From Actinernus sp. WN-2022 (taxonomy: Eukaryota > Cnidaria > Anthozoa > Actiniaria > Actinernidae), in assembly GCA_030867875.1 (NCBI GenBank), contig JAOWCC010001501.1:31268792-31332791 (forward strand): DNA of 64,000 nt. Direction: 5' to 3'. A model generated the notes under the pieces. The model ran no database searches, was not told the DNA's origin, and saw only the letters and a list, made by a program, of their open reading frames with translations. Position numbers and translations under genes: made by a program. Below are positions 63,270-64,000 of this stretch, piece by piece. The stretch's first letter is position 1; each line of letters starts with the position of its first letter.

Positions 63270-64000
63270 GCGCGCTGCATGGCCGTATTTACTCTTTGTC
63301 ACCCGCAAGAAGGCCGAGCGAAAGACCGAGGGTTTCCCTACACGCGTTTTACGCGTGCAAACTCGGCTCGCGCTGAACGGATTCTTAGCTAATCGCTCTA
63401 TTATTATTCCACTGTCGGACCTCAAACGGCATTTATCTTTTAGTAAATCGAACTGGTTCATGTTCGCAAGCTCCAGTCGTTCACTAGTTATCGAGATATT
63501 AATTAATAAGAATTAGGTCAGAATAATAGGCTTGTGAATTATTGATTCAATTATATTAAGAGTAGATGCTCGCAGCATCAAGGGCTATTTAAAGGTTTCA
63601 ATCCGACACACTTGTCCAGAAGCAAAGAAAAACGATGAAGGGCATTTTTCTGCCGAGATTTTACCCGTAGAAGTCACTTGAGTTTTCATGTTCAGTGCAC
63701 TTTAGTTCCGTCCATCACAGAGGATAACGTACCAGTTGTACTCTGGCTGTCACGTGTGTCAGCAGCTGTCTATGAATGGGCTATTCAACCAGTTACATCG
63801 CCACTACTCACGGCTTGTTTTCTATAAACTTCTCAGCCTGGATTGTCCGCTTCTACTTAGTTCAAATCTGGCCCTCGTACCACACAGCGAGCAAAATATC
63901 TTTCTTTACATTGATTCTGTTAGCCGGAGTTTTTGTCCAAATGTATGCAAAATCCGTATTCGTGTCTCGCTTGGGTGACTCAAAATACATGTACCTTTCA
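63270..64000. other. Upstream of mos; no gene recognised
   Basis: Contains the probable mos promoter/5' UTR side and AT-rich sequence. An 80-codon frame at 63736-63978 (+) shows no recognisable domain and is not called. Confidence 0.45.

Noticed and set aside
1..64000. Prokaryotic defence, CRISPR or operon system
   Set aside because: Spaced exons, SINEs and LINEs show a eukaryotic nuclear sequence; tandem arrays are minisatellites without spacers.

Overview
This window looks like nuclear DNA from an early-branching animal, most likely an anthozoan cnidarian such as a stony coral or sea anemone. Three intron-aware gene models support a metazoan: a paraoxonase, a PACSIN/syndapin F-BAR protein and a Mos-type kinase. 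Almost everything else is non-LTR retrotransposon, tRNA-derived SINE and inverted-repeat DNA element sequence, often nested. The cnidarian assignment is an inference from gene content and repeat style, not a database result. I see no prokaryotic operon, CRISPR array, rRNA or intact tRNA gene.

Layout. 316-1690 (-): a LINE whose reverse-transcriptase core is missing. 2618-23126 (+): a complete seven-exon paraoxonase gene (373 aa) with a tandemly duplicated, apparently dead copy of exon 3. Its introns hold a 5'-truncated LINE with an open 714-codon frame (11.25-13.4 kb), a second LINE remnant (16.8-18.3 kb), SINEs, a 14-copy minisatellite and many foldback elements. 23.1-32.3 kb: intergenic, with inverted-repeat elements and two perfect 12-bp minisatellites in opposite orientation. 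32697-44681 (+): five PACSIN exons covering the F-BAR domain; no SH3 exon was found in the window. 44.7-55.3 kb: repeat-rich spacer with TTAA-flanked, hAT-like and nested elements. 55.4-58.85 kb (+): a degenerate LINE with two clean nested insertions. 62007-63002 (-): a probably intronless Mos kinase.

The three genes do not form a pathway. Paraoxonase is a calcium-dependent lactonase/esterase. PACSIN shapes membranes during endocytosis. Mos is a MAP kinase kinase kinase used in animal oocyte meiosis. They are ordinary, unlinked neighbours.

Most interesting structures: (1) at least four elements with the same unusual plan, a body flanked by terminal inverted repeats, a CCAATCAGA box 20-40 bp inside one end, and a separate large hairpin abutting the other end; (2) enrichment of the NF-Y-like 9-mer CCAATCAGA and the CRE palindrome TGACGTCA, mostly inside repeats; (3) a SINE whose 3' tail matches the 3' end of a LINE in the same window; (4) short tandem arrays that sit inside inverted-repeat elements and recur in opposite orientation. 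Coordinates of repeats were read by eye and may be off by a few bases; splice sites were chosen by GT/AG, phase and family conservation.
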